DNA from: Siminovitchia terrae
GTDB lineage: Bacteria; Bacillota; Bacilli; Bacillales; Bacillaceae_C
Reading direction: 5' to 3'
Length of the DNA: 64,000 nucleotides
NCBI RefSeq assembly: GCF_003605405.2
Contig: NZ_QYTW02000017.1
Location: 44,416 to 108,415 of the forward strand
The notes under the pieces are model-generated. The model saw only the letters and a list, made by a program, of their open reading frames with translations. It was not told the DNA's origin and made no database searches. The position numbers and the translations under genes are program-made. The number at the start of each line of letters is the position of its first letter. The first letter of the stretch is position 1. Positions 26,274 to 34,225 of this stretch are shown piece by piece.

Positions 26274-29200
26274 GTGAACTTAAGCCATTTTGCCATCAGG
26301 CGACCTGTTTTTACAATTGTTACTATGTTTCTCGTCATCATCCTTGGGATCGTATCATTGTTAAAAATTCCTCTTAAATTAATTCCGGAAATCAATCCTC
26401 CAATCGCAGTTGTCGTGACTACTTATGAAGGCGCAAGCCCGACCGAAGTAGTTGAAAAAGTCTCAAAGCCATTAGAGGCGAATTTGTCAACGTTACCAGG
26501 GATCAAAAACGTACAGTCTTTTTCTGAAGAGGGCTCGAACTTAATGGTCCTTGAGTTCACATGGTCTACTCAGATTAGTGATGTTCAGAATGATATTTTG
26601 CAGAGGATCGATCAAACTTCTGTCCCTTCTGACGCATCTAAACCAAGATTATTGAAATTTGACCCTTCACAATTCCCGGTCATCCAGCTATCGTTGAAGT
26701 CCGATACGGATGAAGAATTATTGAAAAAGCTGGCGGATCAATTAACCACCGAGCTCACGAGGGTTGAAGGGGTGGCGAACGTCAATGTGACAGGGAAGCT
26801 GACAGAGGAAATCAATATCACTCTTGATCAGGCTAAATTAAAAAAGTACAACCTAGCGCAATCTGATATTGTCAATCTGATTCAATCGAATAATATTTCC
26901 ATGCCCGGTGAAACGGTCCTGACCGACGGAAAGGAATTGACGACAAGGATTGTCAGTTCACTGCATTCAGCCAAGGAAATTGAAAAGTTGGTAATCACAG
27001 TTAATCCACGGACTGGTGATAAAATCAGGATCCGTGACGTAGCAGATGTGAAACAGCAGAAGCAAGATGAGAGAATGATCACTAGAACGAATGAACTCCC
27101 TTCTGTCCTCCTAAGTGTTTTACAGGAATCTGATGCGAATACTGCCAACGTTTCCAAAGGATTTCAAAAAGAATTAAAGGCATTGTTAAAGAAGGACCAG
27201 TTTAAGGATATTGATGCGGATGTCTTATTTGACCAGGGTGACTATATCCGAATGGCTATTAGCAATATTGCTTCCTCACTTGTGATAGGGGGAGCGCTGG
27301 CTATGCTCGTCCTATTCTTATTTTTAAGGAATATAAAAAGCCCTCTTATTATCGGTATTGCCATTCCGTACTCAGTTATCGTCACATTTGTCCTGATGTT
27401 TTTTGCAGATTTCGCATTAAATATTATGACGCTTGGGGCCCTTGCCCTCGGGATCGGGATGCTTGTCGATAATGCCATTGTCGTCATTGAAAATATTTAC
27501 AGGCACCTGTCAATGGGGAAGGATCCCAAGACTGCTGCAAGAGAAGGGGCAAAAGAGGTTGCGGGCGCTATCACAGCTTCAACTTTGACAACTGTTGCGG
27601 TATTCCTGCCGGTCGTTTTTATTAGTGGACTTCTTGGTCAACTGTTCAAAGAATTCGCCTTTACCATTTCATTCAGCCTGTTTGCATCGTTATTTGTGGC
27701 ATTAACGGTTATTCCGCTGCTTGCCAGCAGATGGCTGAAAGTGCCGACCGGTAACTATGAGGCAAGAAAGCGCAGATCCAAGTCGTTGAATTCTCTTGAC
27801 AGAGCAGTTCGCTGGTCTTTAAGGCACCGTTTTTTCGTTTTGTTCACTTCATTGCTGTTATTCGTTGGAGGCGGGCTTGGGTTATTCACGGTTGGTATGC
27901 AATTTTTACCGCCAACAGATGAAGGATTCTTCAGTATTAACCTCGAATTGGAGAATGGATCCGCCCTCTCCGAAACAGGAAAAGTCGTTGAAGCAATTGA
28001 AAGTGAACTGAAAGATGAGAAAATCGTCGATACGTATGTCAGTCTGATAGGTTCTACTCAGGAATCATCATTCCAAGGTACATCCAAAAGCAATACAGCC
28101 GAGATGTATATTAAATTGAAGCCTTTAGATAAAAGGAACGAGTCCGTATTTGAGTTTGTCGATGATTTGAAGCCGAGGCTTGAAGAAAAGGTTGAGGACA
28201 TTAAAAAAGGAACATCGATTAAATTCAATGTGGATGCTGCTTCAGGTATTGCACCTCAGACGTTGACCTTCAATGTCGGGGACACGAACGCATCCAGACT
28301 CGATGAAAGCTCGGAGAAAATCTATAATGCACTTCAGAAATTGAATCATGTGACGGATTTGTCCACTAGCACAAGTGATACGGTCGAAGAGATCCAGATC
28401 ACTGTTGACAGAGAAAAAGCTTTTGAAGCTGGGCTTGCACCCGCACAAATTGCAACTGCAGTGAATGATGTGACAAGAGGTGTACAAGCGACACAGATTA
28501 TTAGCGACAGTTCTGATGTGTACGGAGTTTTTGTCGAGTATGATAAGAAAATTACCAGGGATATGGACAAACTTAAAACTCTTTTGATCAAGAAGCCTGA
28601 TGGTGGATATGTAGAATTAAAGGATGTCGCAAAAATTAAAACAGGCAGCGGACCAGTAGAAATCCAAAGAATCAATCAGCAGGATTCAGTTGAATTTACT
28701 TTGAAGTATGACACTGAAACAAGCATAGGAGATATGTCCAAAAAGGTCGAAGAAACCATCGCTGACCTTGATTTACCTGATGAAACGGAGATTACGTTCA
28801 GCGGAGAGACTGAATTGCTGGCTGACTCAATCGATGACATGACAATGGCTTTTGTACTGGCAGTCATTCTAGTTTACATCGTAATGGCGGCACAATTTGA
28901 GTCGTTTAAATATCCTTTTGTCATCATGTTTACTGTACCGCTCATGGTCATCGGGGTGACAATCGGACTCATCATTGCGAGGATTCCGCTCAGTATACCG
29001 GCATTGATCGGAGTCATTATCCTGGCTGGGATTGTCGTTAACAATGCTATCGTGATTGTTGATTATATCAACCAGCGAAAAGCGGCAGGCCTTTCAAGCT
29101 ACGAAGCCCTCGTTGTGTCTGTTAAAGACCGGGCTCGTCCTATCCTCATGACCGCACTGACAACAATTTTGGGGCTGGTTCCCCTAGCACTTGGTCTTGG

Positions 29201-29354
29201 AGAAGGAACAGAGATGAATCAGCCTATGGGTGTCGCTGTTATTGGAGGCTTAATCAGCAGTACATTCCTGACACTGTTTGTTATTCCGGTGGTGTACAGC
29301 CTGTTTGATCCGGAAACGAGGAGGATGAACAGGAAGGAGAAAAAGCGTGCATAG
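26274..29354 (+). CDS. RND-family efflux pump, SwrC/AcrB-like
   Basis: This 1026-residue inner-membrane proton-driven pump has the duplicated RND layout: an N-terminal helix (RRPVFTIVTMFLVII), a large extracellular loop, six helices including GIGMLVDNAIVVIENI (proton-relay Asp in the fourth helix), then a second half beginning LRHRFFVLF with its own loop and helices ending GVAVIGGLISSTFLTLFVIPVVY. In B. subtilis the relative SwrC (YerP) is needed for swarming and resistance to surfactin. No adaptor or outer-membrane genes are adjacent, as expected for Gram-positive RND pumps. The GTG start has AAAGGAG at good spacing. The substrate is not predictable. Confidence 0.9.
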   Translation: MNLSHFAIRRPVFTIVTMFLVIILGIVSLLKIPLKLIPEINPPIAVVVTTYEGASPTEVVEKVSKPLEANLSTLPGIKNVQSFSEEGSNLMVLEFTWSTQISDVQNDILQRIDQTSVPSDASKPRLLKFDPSQFPVIQLSLKSDTDEELLKKLADQLTTELTRVEGVANVNVTGKLTEEINITLDQAKLKKYNLAQSDIVNLIQSNNISMPGETVLTDGKELTTRIVSSLHSAKEIEKLVITVNPRTGDKIRIRDVADVKQQKQDERMITRTNELPSVLLSVLQESDANTANVSKGFQKELKALLKKDQFKDIDADVLFDQGDYIRMAISNIASSLVIGGALAMLVLFLFLRNIKSPLIIGIAIPYSVIVTFVLMFFADFALNIMTLGALALGIGMLVDNAIVVIENIYRHLSMGKDPKTAAREGAKEVAGAITASTLTTVAVFLPVVFISGLLGQLFKEFAFTISFSLFASLFVALTVIPLLASRWLKVPTGNYEARKRRSKSLNSLDRAVRWSLRHRFFVLFTSLLLFVGGGLGLFTVGMQFLPPTDEGFFSINLELENGSALSETGKVVEAIESELKDEKIVDTYVSLIGSTQESSFQGTSKSNTAEMYIKLKPLDKRNESVFEFVDDLKPRLEEKVEDIKKGTSIKFNVDAASGIAPQTLTFNVGDTNASRLDESSEKIYNALQKLNHVTDLSTSTSDTVEEIQITVDREKAFEAGLAPAQIATAVNDVTRGVQATQIISDSSDVYGVFVEYDKKITRDMDKLKTLLIKKPDGGYVELKDVAKIKTGSGPVEIQRINQQDSVEFTLKYDTETSIGDMSKKVEETIADLDLPDETEITFSGETELLADSIDDMTMAFVLAVILVYIVMAAQFESFKYPFVIMFTVPLMVIGVTIGLIIARIPLSIPALIGVIILAGIVVNNAIVIVDYINQRKAAGLSSYEALVVSVKDRARPILMTALTTILGLVPLALGLGEGTEMNQPMGVAVIGGLISSTFLTLFVIPVVYSLFDPETRRMNRKEKKRA

Positions 29355-29431
29355 CCTTAAATTTTTTATTGCTTTTTAACCGCCTATAAATTATAATGGA
29401 GTCAACAACATAATGCTTGACTTTATAGTCA

Positions 29432-29566
29432 AAGGGGAGTAGCATCAAATGAGCTTTTTTGTGCTCATTTGAAACAAAGTCGTCAATTCGTGAAGAAATT
29501 CACCGGCTTTGTTGGCATGAACATGTCCAGCAAGACCTTTGCCCATCGGGCAAGGGTCTTTTTGAT
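29432..29566 (+). ncRNA. yybP-ykoY (Mn2+) riboswitch with terminator
   Basis: The leader contains the hallmark AAAGGGGAGUAGC (29431-29444), a hairpin of AAATGAGC/GCTCATTT, the conserved GUCGUCAAUUCG segment, ACCGGCUUUGUUGGCA, and the closing GUCCAGCAAGACCUUUG. These match the yybP-ykoY family, which binds Mn2+ and turns on expression. The end of the aptamer overlaps a strong terminator stem: AAGACCTTTGCCC pairs with GGGCAAGGGTCTT, followed by five T residues, so control is by transcription termination. The regulated gene is the TerC-family gene just downstream, the usual partner. Confidence 0.92.
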
Positions 29567-29623
29567 TTTCCAAAGAGAGGCTGCCGATGGGAATGTTGAT
29601 CATTTTCGCGGGAGGGGTTTTAT

Positions 29624-30394
29624 TTGGAATTATCATTGATGTTAGAGTATTTATGGGTGTTGGTTGTATTGGTTGGACTGGAAGGCATATTAGCAGCGGA
29701 TAACGCTGTTGTTATGGCTGTTATGGTAAAGCATCTTCCAAAAGACAAGCAGAGGAAAGCCTTGTTCTATGGCTTGTTTGGAGCCTTCGTCTTCCGATTC
29801 ACGGCATTATTTTTGATTACATTTTTAGTTAATGTATGGCAGATTCAAGCAATTGGTGCAGCCTATTTATTATTTTTGTCTGTTCATTATCTTGTGAAAA
29901 AGTATATGGGGATAGAAAAAGAAAAAAAGGTAAAAGAAAAAAGCAAAAGCCAGTCTTTCTGGTTCACTGTATTGAAAGTGGAAGTGGCGGATATTGCATT
30001 TGCGATTGATTCAATGCTTGCCGCTGTTGTGCTTGCGGTCACCCTTAAGCCAACCGGATGGTTTCAGATCGGAGGCATTGATGGAGGACAATTTCTCGTT
30101 ATGCTGCTGGGCGGTCTAATTGGAGTCATTATCATGCGCTTTGCTGCAAACTCCTTTGTAAGCTTACTGTCTAAGTATCCTGGGCTGGAAACCTCTGCTT
30201 TTTTGATTGTCGGATGGGTTGGAGTAAAATTGGCTGTGCTGACGTTATCTCACGAAAAAATTGGATTATTGAACCCTCATTTTCCGGAGTCGTTTGAATG
30301 GAAATTGACCTTTTGGGTTGTCCTGGTATTGATTGCTGTTTCCGGATATTTTGCATCAAAGAAAAAAGCTGTTCTTCAATCATTGAATAAATAA
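29624..30394 (+). CDS. ykoY: TerC-family membrane protein, YkoY-like (manganese export related)
   Basis: This 256-residue protein has about seven predicted helices and the TerC signatures GLEGILAADNAVVMAVMVKHLP and KVEVADIAFAIDSMLAAV, each carrying acidic residues inside helices that may bind metal. TerC-family proteins under yybP-ykoY control assist Mn2+ efflux or metalation of exported proteins. The start is TTG at 29624, six bases after GGAGGGG; no ATG is better. It is the sole gene downstream of the riboswitch and is followed by a strong terminator. Confidence 0.9.
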   Translation: MELSLMLEYLWVLVVLVGLEGILAADNAVVMAVMVKHLPKDKQRKALFYGLFGAFVFRFTALFLITFLVNVWQIQAIGAAYLLFLSVHYLVKKYMGIEKEKKVKEKSKSQSFWFTVLKVEVADIAFAIDSMLAAVVLAVTLKPTGWFQIGGIDGGQFLVMLLGGLIGVIIMRFAANSFVSLLSKYPGLETSAFLIVGWVGVKLAVLTLSHEKIGLLNPHFPESFEWKLTFWVVLVLIAVSGYFASKKKAVLQSLNK

Positions 30395-30429
30395 TATTGA
30401 AACGGGGCTATCCAAAAAACCCTAAAGTA

Positions 30430-30473
30430 AATCAGTTAGCGGAAAACAATTCGTTTTCGCTGACTGATTTTGT
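30430..30473 (+). terminator. Terminator of the TerC-family gene
   Basis: AATCAGTTAGCGGAAAAC pairs with GTTTTCGCTGACTGATT with one mismatch, ending in TTTTG. It follows the stop by 35 bp. Confidence 0.8.
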
Positions 30474-30495
30474 ATTTGTGAGGCCTCCTCCTGAA

Positions 30496-30710
30496 ATATA
30501 ATCCAGTTTGACTAAAATCCGGTCCAAAAAACGAAATACGATCCAAGTAAGAAATATACTATCTGAAAAAGCCTTACTGTCCGAGCAAGAGGAGATACTG
30601 TCCGGAAAAGCGGAATACTGTCCAGTTTGGCTGAAATACTATCTGAAAAGGCTATACTGTCCGAGCAAGAGGGGATACTATCCTAAAAAGCGAAATACTT
30701 TCTTTTATCT
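30496..30710 (+). repeat. Degenerate 20-bp tandem array
   Basis: About ten units of 18-21 bp follow one another. Most begin ATACT(G/A)TC and continue with variable A/G-rich bases, for example ATACTGTCCGAGCAAGAGG (twice), ATACTATCTGAAAA (twice) and ATACTGTCCGGAAAAG. The spacing and the AATACT start resemble the half units of the array at 14.1-14.9 kb. No believable ORF; a 119-codon frame through it has no ribosome-binding site. Confidence 0.75.
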
Positions 30711-30774
30711 ATTAGTAACCGTTTTTTGTGGAAATCACATGAGCTGGGTATTTATCCCGGCTATTAGTGAACAT

Positions 30775-30967
30775 TTTAACTTGATTCAGCAGAAGTCTCC
30801 CACTTCTATAAGTGGTGAGATGAATCCATATTGGTATTCCATTCAGTGGGGGGCAAACCCCGGCTGAATAAAGTTAAAGTCTCCGGCGGCGCCACAGATT
30901 TTTAGAGGAATTTTATCGAGCGAAGCTCGATAAAATCTGGGCGCAAATGCGCCTTGGCGTATTTGAT
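30775..30967 (+). repeat. 195-bp structured repeat, copy E (terminal hairpin flipped)
   Basis: A full copy from TTTAAC to TTTGAT. Unlike the other copies, the 20-bp terminal hairpin reads AAATGCGCCTTGGCGTATTT, the exact reverse complement of the usual form. CGGATGCC is shortened to CGGCGCC. Confidence 0.9.
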
Positions 30968-31104
30968 TGGAAGCAGCAAAGGACGGGCACAAAGCCCGTC
31001 CTAACGTCCATTTACCTTTATGGACAGTCAAGTTTTTCACTGAAAGCATCTAAAAATGTACTAATTTTAGTCTGTACGTTGATGATCAGTCGCTTTCGCT
31101 TTTC

Positions 31105-31305
31105 TTACTGCTCTTGATTACCGGATAATTGTGCCTGTGCCTGTTTGACGAGGCGTTTTGTTATTTCGCCGCCAACAGATCCGTTGGCTCTTGCAACAGT
31201 GTCAGATCCAAGAACTACTCCAAATTCCTGGGCAATTTCTAGTTTCACCTGATCCAAATATTGTTCTATTCCAGGAACGAGTAATTGTTTGCTTCTCTGT
31301 CCCAT
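31105..31305 (-). CDS. Small acid-soluble spore protein, alpha/beta type
   Basis: This 66-residue protein coats and protects DNA in dormant spores and is degraded at germination. The sequence has the alpha/beta SASP core: LEIAQEFGV, which carries the germination-protease cleavage region, then [33 protein letters not shown] precedes the ATG. A sigma-G-like promoter lies 40-70 bp upstream, so expression in the forespore is expected. It is monocistronic. Confidence 0.96.
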   Translation of the reverse strand: MGQRSKQLLVPGIEQYLDQVKLEIAQEFGVVLGSDTVARANGSVGGEITKRLVKQAQAQLSGNQEQ

Positions 31306-31344
31306 AAAAGTTCCTCCTTAAAGTAAGCTTTTAAGCCTCAATGA

Positions 31345-31374
31345 TATTATGTTCCGAAATGGAAAAAGTAATGC
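31345..31374 (-). promoter_or_regulatory. Sigma-G-like promoter of the SASP gene
   Basis: On the minus strand, GCATT (31374-31370) and CATAATA (31351-31345) are separated by 18 bp, close to the forespore sigma-G consensus (-35 GNATR, -10 CATANTA). It lies 40 bp upstream of the SASP start. Confidence 0.7.
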
Positions 31375-31484
31375 TGGAACATGTTGCATGTTTTTTGGTA
31401 CATTTGGAATACAAAAAAGTTCATTTGATTTGTATATACCCCTTTTCTTTCAACGGCATTTTGCTTATTATGAAATAATGACTA

Positions 31485-32879
31485 ATGACAGAGGAATTGA
31501 CAGAGGAAATGAGAAATTTGAAACCACTTCATAAACGAAGACTCTATAAAATGTCGCTTACGCCTTTTCGGGTATTGGTCTCTTATTATTTTTTGACGGT
31601 TGGCGTCGTAGCACTCCTTCTTAGTTTGCCTGTGGCTAGGCAGCAAGGGGCTGACTGGTCTGCGATGGATGCGATATTTATAGCGGCCAGCTCAGTAAGT
31701 GTAACAGGGCTGACGACTGTTGATTTATCAGAAACTTTTTCCGTTACCGGCATTTTTATTTTGATATTTGCCCTTCAAGTCGGGGGCATTGGGATCATGA
31801 CAATCAATACTTTTTTTTGGCTGGTGTTTGGCAAGAAGATTGGTTTAAAACAGCGACAATTGATTCAAACTGATCAAAACCAATTGAATTTGTCAGGGCT
31901 GGTCAACCTGCTGAGGCAAATTCTCTATTTGATTATATTGATTGAAGCGATTGGAGCCCTGGTTCTTGGAACTTATTACATGAATTATTTTGAGGACCCC
32001 AAGGAAGCTTTTCTCCAGGGGTTGTTCGCCTCTGTCAGTGCCACTACAAATGCTGGTTTTGATATAACAGGTGAATCCTTGATTCCGTTTGCGCACGACT
32101 ATTTTGTTCAATTTGTAACAATGATCTTGATTATTCTTGGGGCTATCGGATTTCCGGTTTGGACCGAAGTGAGAAAGTTTCTATTTTATAAAGGAACAAA
32201 GACCAGATTTCGTTTTTCCTTATTTACAAAAATTACTACTGCGACCTATTTCATTTTGCTTGTAGTAGGAACAGTGGTCATTTTCTCGCTTGAGTTTAAC
32301 GGGTTCTTGTCAGGAAAGTCATGGCATGAATCATTCTTTTATTCGTTGTTCCAGTCAACCACAATGAGAAGTGCCGGTTTATTGACGCTTGATATGAATG
32401 ATCTTTCAACCTCGACCATTCTATTTATGTCTACACTGATGTTTATAGGGGCTTCGCCGAGTTCTGTCGGCGGGGGAATCAGAACGACAACGTTCGCTTT
32501 GAACATATTATTCCTGTTCCATTATGCAAGGGGACGCCGGACAATCAAAGTGTTTAAACGGGAAATTCATCATGATGATGTAATTAAATCGCTCGTTGTA
32601 TTGATGCTGGCTGTTATCCTATACGGATCATCAGTAGTGATTTTGTCTGCAACAGAAGACGTTAGTCTAATATCAATCATTTTTGAGGTGGCTTCCGCTT
32701 TTGGAACCTGCGGAGCCTCCATGGGAATCACTCCAGATTTGACCATATTTGGAAAATGGATGCTCATTATATTGATGTTTATCGGACGCATAGGCATATT
32801 GTCATTTTTATTCATCATGTCGAGCAATAACAAAGCACCTGACTTCCAATATCCGAAAGAACGAGTCATAATAGGTTAG
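31485..32879 (+). CDS. Ktr-type K+ uptake channel subunit (TrkH/KtrB family)
   Basis: This membrane protein of about 464 residues is of the Trk/Ktr/HKT superfamily. Four pore loops with the selectivity-filter glycine are visible: SSVSVTGLTTVD, SATTNAGFD, STTMRSAGL and SAFGTCGASMG. It forms a dimer that takes up K+ (often with Na+) and needs a cytoplasmic RCK subunit. No ktrA/ktrC-like gene is adjacent; one lies at 63.1 kb, as with the split KtrC and KtrD of B. subtilis. The exact start is unclear: ATG at 31485 or 31509, neither with a well-spaced ribosome-binding site. KtrD is more likely than KtrB from the lack of a neighbouring ktrA. Confidence 0.88.
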   Translation: MTEELTEEMRNLKPLHKRRLYKMSLTPFRVLVSYYFLTVGVVALLLSLPVARQQGADWSAMDAIFIAASSVSVTGLTTVDLSETFSVTGIFILIFALQVGGIGIMTINTFFWLVFGKKIGLKQRQLIQTDQNQLNLSGLVNLLRQILYLIILIEAIGALVLGTYYMNYFEDPKEAFLQGLFASVSATTNAGFDITGESLIPFAHDYFVQFVTMILIILGAIGFPVWTEVRKFLFYKGTKTRFRFSLFTKITTATYFILLVVGTVVIFSLEFNGFLSGKSWHESFFYSLFQSTTMRSAGLLTLDMNDLSTSTILFMSTLMFIGASPSSVGGGIRTTTFALNILFLFHYARGRRTIKVFKREIHHDDVIKSLVVLMLAVILYGSSVVILSATEDVSLISIIFEVASAFGTCGASMGITPDLTIFGKWMLIILMFIGRIGILSFLFIMSSNNKAPDFQYPKERVIIG

Positions 32880-32919
32880 TACCGAGTTTTACAAGATACT
32901 TGTTAAGGAGGATGAAAAT

Positions 32920-33906
32920 ATGAACCAAAAAATTAGAATTGGCATCAACGGCTATGGGAACTTGGGAAGAGGGGTGGAATCCGCCCTCAAACAAAATAAA
33001 GATATGGAGCTTGTGGCTATCTTTTCGCGCAGGGATCCTGAAAGTGTTGAAACATTGGATCCTTCTACGAAGGTTTTACATATTTCAGAAGCGGAAAAAT
33101 ATAAAGATGAAATTGATGTAATGATTTTATGTGGAGGATCAGCAACGGATCTTCCTGAGCAAGGGCCTCGTTTTGCTAAACTTTTTAATACAATTGACAG
33201 TTTTGACACGCATGCAAAAATACCGGAATATTTTTCTGCAGTGGATGAGGGAGCTAAGTCCGGAAATAAAACAAGCATTATTTCAGTTGGCTGGGATCCG
33301 GGTATGTTTTCTATGAACCGTCTCCTTGGAGAAGCGGTTCTTCCTGAGGGCGAGACCTATACGTTTTGGGGGAAAGGGCTTAGCCAAGGACATTCTGATG
33401 CTATTCGAAGAGTAGAAGGTGTAAAGGCTGGTGTTCAATACACCATTCCAATTGAAGAGGCTGTCAACCGTGTCAGAAGAGGGGAGAACCCAGAGCTTTC
33501 CACAAGAGAGAAGCATTTGCGCGAGTGCTTTGTTGTAACCGAAGACGGAGCAGACAAAGAAAAAATCGAGCATGAAATCAAGACAATGCCTAACTACTTC
33601 GCAGATTATGACACAACCGTAAATTTCATTTCCGAAGAAGAATTGAATAAAAATCATTCTAAAATGCTTCACGGCGGATTTGTTATCAGGAGCGGAATCA
33701 CAGGGGAGAACACAAATCAAATTGTGGAATATTCTTTGAAATTGGATAGCAATCCTGAGTTTACGTCAAGTATATTAGTCACTTATGCTCGTGCGGCATA
33801 TAAAATGAACCAAGATGGGCAAACAGGAGCGAAAACTGTTTTTGATGTGCCATTGGGACATCTATCACCAAAATCTCCAGAACAATTAAGGAAAGAACTT
33901 TTATAA
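32920..33906 (+). CDS. ddh: meso-Diaminopimelate dehydrogenase
   Basis: This 328-residue NADPH enzyme makes meso-diaminopimelate from tetrahydrodipicolinate in one step, feeding lysine and peptidoglycan synthesis. It has the Rossmann start GINGYGNLGRGV, CGGSATDLPEQGP, and the substrate-domain motifs SVGWDPGMFSMNR and GKGLSQGHSDAIRRV typical of Ddh. AAGGAGG lies eight bases before the ATG. It has a terminator and no operon partner. Ddh occurs in only some Bacillaceae and can replace the four-step acetylase branch. Confidence 0.93.
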   Translation: MNQKIRIGINGYGNLGRGVESALKQNKDMELVAIFSRRDPESVETLDPSTKVLHISEAEKYKDEIDVMILCGGSATDLPEQGPRFAKLFNTIDSFDTHAKIPEYFSAVDEGAKSGNKTSIISVGWDPGMFSMNRLLGEAVLPEGETYTFWGKGLSQGHSDAIRRVEGVKAGVQYTIPIEEAVNRVRRGENPELSTREKHLRECFVVTEDGADKEKIEHEIKTMPNYFADYDTTVNFISEEELNKNHSKMLHGGFVIRSGITGENTNQIVEYSLKLDSNPEFTSSILVTYARAAYKMNQDGQTGAKTVFDVPLGHLSPKSPEQLRKELL

Positions 33907-33912
33907 AAAAGG

Positions 33913-33939
33913 AAAAACCGGCGAAGCTGCCGGTTTTTT
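33913..33939 (+). terminator. Intrinsic terminator of ddh
   Basis: AAAACCGGC and GCCGGTTTT pair around a six-base loop and are followed by a T-run. Confidence 0.88.
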
Positions 33940-34037
33940 GTATGTTTACCTCTGTTCTGTAGTCATAGCACTCGTATCATTACCGAGTTTCGAAGAATTG
34001 TTCCTACTCGGTAGTTTGATCGCTTAAAGTCAAATAA

Positions 34038-34192
34038 TTATTCACTTTTCTTGAATCTCATTATTAATAAAACAGTAATGACAACGATGCTAACAGTGGT
34101 AGTAATCATTTCATTTTTTAAAACTCGATTTGAAAAAGTAATTGCCAAAAGACCTAACATTCCAGTTATCGTGAAAATTTATTCGTTATCAT
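34038..34192 (-). pseudogene. Small membrane-protein ORF with a one-base frameshift
   Basis: On the minus strand AAGGAGAG is followed by an ATG (34192) that encodes only MITNKFSR before a stop. If one T is added in the TTTT run about 16 bases in, the frame continues as a 51-residue protein with two hydrophobic stretches (ITGMLGLLAITF and ITTTVSIVVITVLLI) and a basic end (MRFKKSE). The good ribosome-binding site, the hydrophobic pattern and the total length of 155 bases (one short of a multiple of three) suggest a real small membrane protein that is broken or has a homopolymer sequencing error. Confidence 0.45.
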
Positions 34193-34225
34193 CTCTCCTT
34201 CATCAAAACACCCCTCCAATAGGCC

